From Candidatus Acetocimmeria pyornia (GTDB taxonomy: Bacteria > Bacillota > Sulfobacillia > UBA3575): DNA of 41,878 bases. The stretch lies in contig SESX01000004.1 in assembly GCA_004367365.1 (NCBI GenBank), positions 1 to 41,878 of the forward strand, given 5' to 3'. Both the position numbers and the translations under genes were made by a program. Positions 40,012-41,878 of this stretch are shown piece after piece (the first letter of the stretch is position 1; every line of letters starts with the position of its first letter). The notes beneath the pieces were generated by a model. It had not been told where the DNA came from. It made no database searches and saw nothing but the letters and a program-made list of their open reading frames with translations.

Positions 40012-41463
40012 CTAGTTTTCGATTCCAGCCAGTTCCCTGGCCAGATTTTTCTTGTGTTCCAGGTTGGCCTGCCTTGAAATCATGACCCTTTGCGCCTGCG
40101 GTGATCCTGCCCCGTGCATGGACTCTGTACGGTACCCGACTGCCGCCGAACCCAGGGTCAGGTTCTCAATGAGCCGCAGGATGCGCATCCGGCACTCAGC
40201 CGAAACATCGGCAACCCCTTTAAGGTACTTGGCAACATATTTTCCCAGCTTTTCGTGCTTCAGGTCAGCCTCGGACGGCATGGTAACCATGAGACCGCCG
40301 GCGATGTCCTCGGCCAAACGGGCGATTTCATAGGGGAACCGGGTAACGTTGAGCTTGGTAACATTGGCAAGGAGCTGGTTCACAAGGTAGGTTCCCGAAG
40401 CTGTGCCCGTGCCTTCCGTGGAACAGGCCAGACCGCAGGCGTAGAGGGTTTCATTCAGATGCACCATTTCGATCAGTTTATCCCGAATATGTGAGGCCCG
40501 GATAACCCCGTTGTACTCTGCAGCGAGGGCCGTGGCCCCAATCAGGACATCACCCACCCCAACCTTACACCCACCGTAGCTCTGGCGGTGGTATCCCGCA
40601 AAACGTTCCACCAGCATTCCGGCATACTTGTACTCCCGGCACATAAAGACCCTTTCCCAGGGAACAAAAACGTCATCAAAAATCATCAGGGCTTCCTGGC
40701 CGCCAAACTTGCTGTTTCCCCGGTCAATTTCCCCGTCATACATTTTCCGGAGGTCTGAGGCCTGGCGGCCGTAGAGATAGAAAAGCCCCTTGGCATTGGA
40801 CGGCACGGCAAAGGATACCGCGTAATCGGCATCCTCCTCCTTCATGGCCATCGTGGGCATCACAAGCACCCAGTGGGAGTTGACGGCCCCTGTTTGGTGG
40901 CACTTGGCTCCCCGCACGACGATCCCGTCCCTGTTTTCTTCTACCAGGTGCAGGTACAGGTCTGGATCCCCTTGTTGGCTGGGCCTTAAGCTCCTGTCTC
41001 CCTTTGGGTCCGTCATGGCCCCGTCACAAACAAGGTCTTCCTCCTGGACCATTTTCAAAAAATCTAGGAACCGGTTGTAATAGTCGGTACCAAGTTCCTG
41101 GTCCATTTCATAGGTTACACTGGACAGGGCATTGAGGGCATCCATCCCGACACAGCGCTGAAAACAAGAGCCTGTCTTCTGTCCAAGCAGCCTTAACATC
41201 TTGACCTTTTTCACCAGGTCCCCGGTGTCTTGGTGCAGGTTTGTAAAACGGTTGATTTTCCGGCCCGTGAGGTGGGACCAGGCACACATCAGGTCCTCGT
41301 ACTCGGGGTTTCGGGCCAGTTCGTAGGTCTTGGCCACGGCATTGAGCGAGGGGCGGATCATTGGGTGGTCCACCGGGTCGGCAACCCGTTCCCCGGCCAG
41401 GTAAACTTCATGTTTTAGCTCCCTGATGCTTTCCAGGTACTCCTCCGGTGTCTTCAAACTCAC
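40012..41463 (-). CDS. abfD: 4-Hydroxybutyryl-CoA dehydratase/vinylacetyl-CoA isomerase
   Basis: This enzyme converts 4-hydroxybutyryl-CoA to crotonyl-CoA by a radical mechanism that uses FAD and one [4Fe-4S] cluster. The 483-residue protein has all cluster ligands at exactly the positions described for the Clostridium aminobutyricum enzyme: Cys100 and Cys104 (SCFQRC, one residue later than Cys99/103), His292 and Cys299 (YHRQSYGGCK). The isomerase activity on vinylacetyl-CoA usually comes with it. The GTG start overlaps the maoC stop by 4 bases (GTGA). Crotonyl-CoA could then go to butyryl-CoA by the acyl-CoA dehydrogenase, or to acetyl-CoA via hydration and thiolysis. Oxygen sensitivity is expected. 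Confidence 0.94.
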   Translation of the reverse strand: MSLKTPEEYLESIRELKHEVYLAGERVADPVDHPMIRPSLNAVAKTYELARNPEYEDLMCAWSHLTGRKINRFTNLHQDTGDLVKKVKMLRLLGQKTGSCFQRCVGMDALNALSSVTYEMDQELGTDYYNRFLDFLKMVQEEDLVCDGAMTDPKGDRSLRPSQQGDPDLYLHLVEENRDGIVVRGAKCHQTGAVNSHWVLVMPTMAMKEEDADYAVSFAVPSNAKGLFYLYGRQASDLRKMYDGEIDRGNSKFGGQEALMIFDDVFVPWERVFMCREYKYAGMLVERFAGYHRQSYGGCKVGVGDVLIGATALAAEYNGVIRASHIRDKLIEMVHLNETLYACGLACSTEGTGTASGTYLVNQLLANVTKLNVTRFPYEIARLAEDIAGGLMVTMPSEADLKHEKLGKYVAKYLKGVADVSAECRMRILRLIENLTLGSAAVGYRTESMHGAGSPQAQRVMISRQANLEHKKNLARELAGIEN

Positions 41464-41878
41464 GAATCACCCTCCCTCCGCCGCATTTTCCGCGGCACCA
41501 TGATCATTGCCTTCCCGTCGATCACCTGGTCCCCTTTTTGGTTGAAGCACCGGGTACTCAACACCAGGATCCCCTTCTCCGGGCGGACCTCTGTCACCTC
41601 AACCTCGGCCGTAATGGTATCGTCAATAAAGACCGGGTTTATGAATCTTACTTCCTGTGCAAGGTAGATGGCCCCGGAGGCCAGTTTCGTAATCGCCGCT
41701 GATATCAGCCCGGTAGTAAGGATACCGTGCACCACCCGCTTTCCGAACCGGGTGCCGGCCGCGTACTCCCGGTCAACGTGGACCGGGTTGAAATCACCAC
41801 TAAGGCCAGCAAAAAGCACGACGTCCGCCTCAGTAATCGTCTTGGCGTGTTGTACCACTTGGCCAGTCCGATACGCCT
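41460..41878 (-). CDS. MaoC-like enoyl-CoA hydratase, 5' end beyond the window
   Basis: A hot-dog-fold (R)-specific enoyl-CoA hydratase of the MaoC/PhaJ type. The catalytic Asp/His block is GLSGDFNPVHVD and the following GxVVHGILTTGLIS loop is intact. A GTG at 41858 would give 132 residues, but the open frame continues to the window edge with family-like sequence (YRTGQVVQHAKTITEADV), so the true start lies outside. It could hydrate crotonyl-CoA to 3-hydroxybutyryl-CoA, fitting the abfD-thiolase-acyl-CoA dehydrogenase operon, which begins at or beyond this gene. Confidence 0.88.
   Translation of the reverse strand, partial: AYRTGQVVQHAKTITEADVVLFAGLSGDFNPVHVDREYAAGTRFGKRVVHGILTTGLISAAITKLASGAIYLAQEVRFINPVFIDDTITAEVEVTEVRPEKGILVLSTRCFNQKGDQVIDGKAMIMVPRKMRRREGDS

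Overview
The window looks like chromosomal DNA of an anaerobic Firmicute of the Clostridia, most like the Desulfotomaculum, Pelotomaculum or Moorella groups. Three things point there. The cdaA-cdaR-glmM-glmS order comes with a glmS ribozyme. There are WhiA, ANTAR and GlnR-type sequences. The energy genes are those of strict anaerobes: Flx-Hdr, FixABCX, an Etf with a ferredoxin domain, and 4-hydroxybutyryl-CoA dehydratase. Almost every gene is on the minus strand. The exceptions are a thermonuclease (12699-13379) and an AT-rich orphan ORF (35003-35386). I found no tRNA, rRNA, CRISPR array or intact transposase. The species cannot be named from the sequence alone.

Layout, left to right. 1-3700 is accessory DNA. 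It holds a two-copy repeat that carries a terminator, a small membrane protein, and a frameshifted secreted protein with a copper-amine-oxidase-type stalk domain and an eight-repeat PQQ-like propeller. It also holds an nrdD scrap fused to the 5' part of a group II intron. 3712-9631 is the cell-wall precursor and c-di-AMP operon (transcribed cdaA, cdaR, glmM, then glmS), with a well-conserved glmS ribozyme and a further terminator-like hairpin before glmS. 9971-12267 holds kdgK and eda behind a small three-helix membrane protein. 13451-15704 is a decayed nitrogen-assimilation locus: an intact ANTAR gene is followed by a glnA 3' end, a glnR 5' end, a glutamate synthase 5' end and a 5'-truncated IclR gene. 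15883-19541 is fixABCX. 19945-21969 holds a YbjQ protein, a zinc-finger membrane protein and a polyprenyl diphosphate synthase.

22022-28784 is a seven-gene hdrCBA-flxDCBA operon with start and stop codons overlapping at most junctions. It predicts a cytoplasmic NAD(H)-linked heterodisulfide-reductase-like bifurcating complex. 28785-29727 has no convincing protein gene but contains several strong hairpins. 29728-32143 is a histidine kinase with a Met/His-rich sensor loop, next to a secreted Met/Gly/Tyr-rich protein gene that has three direct repeats at 11-bp spacing upstream. No response regulator is nearby. whiA and a LarA-like gene follow. 35476-41878 is an operon for 4-hydroxybutyryl-CoA/crotonyl-CoA metabolism: maoC (cut by the window edge), abfD, thiolase, acyl-CoA dehydrogenase, etfB, and etfA with an N-terminal ferredoxin domain.

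Three electron-transfer modules therefore lie within about 25 kb: FixABCX, Flx-Hdr, and Etf with an acyl-CoA dehydrogenase. Together they suggest a syntrophic, acetogenic or sulfate-reducing lifestyle in which NADH, ferredoxin, quinone and thiol pools are linked by flavin-based bifurcation; that lifestyle is inference. The least explained parts are the structured region at 28878-29400 and the Met-rich sensor locus.
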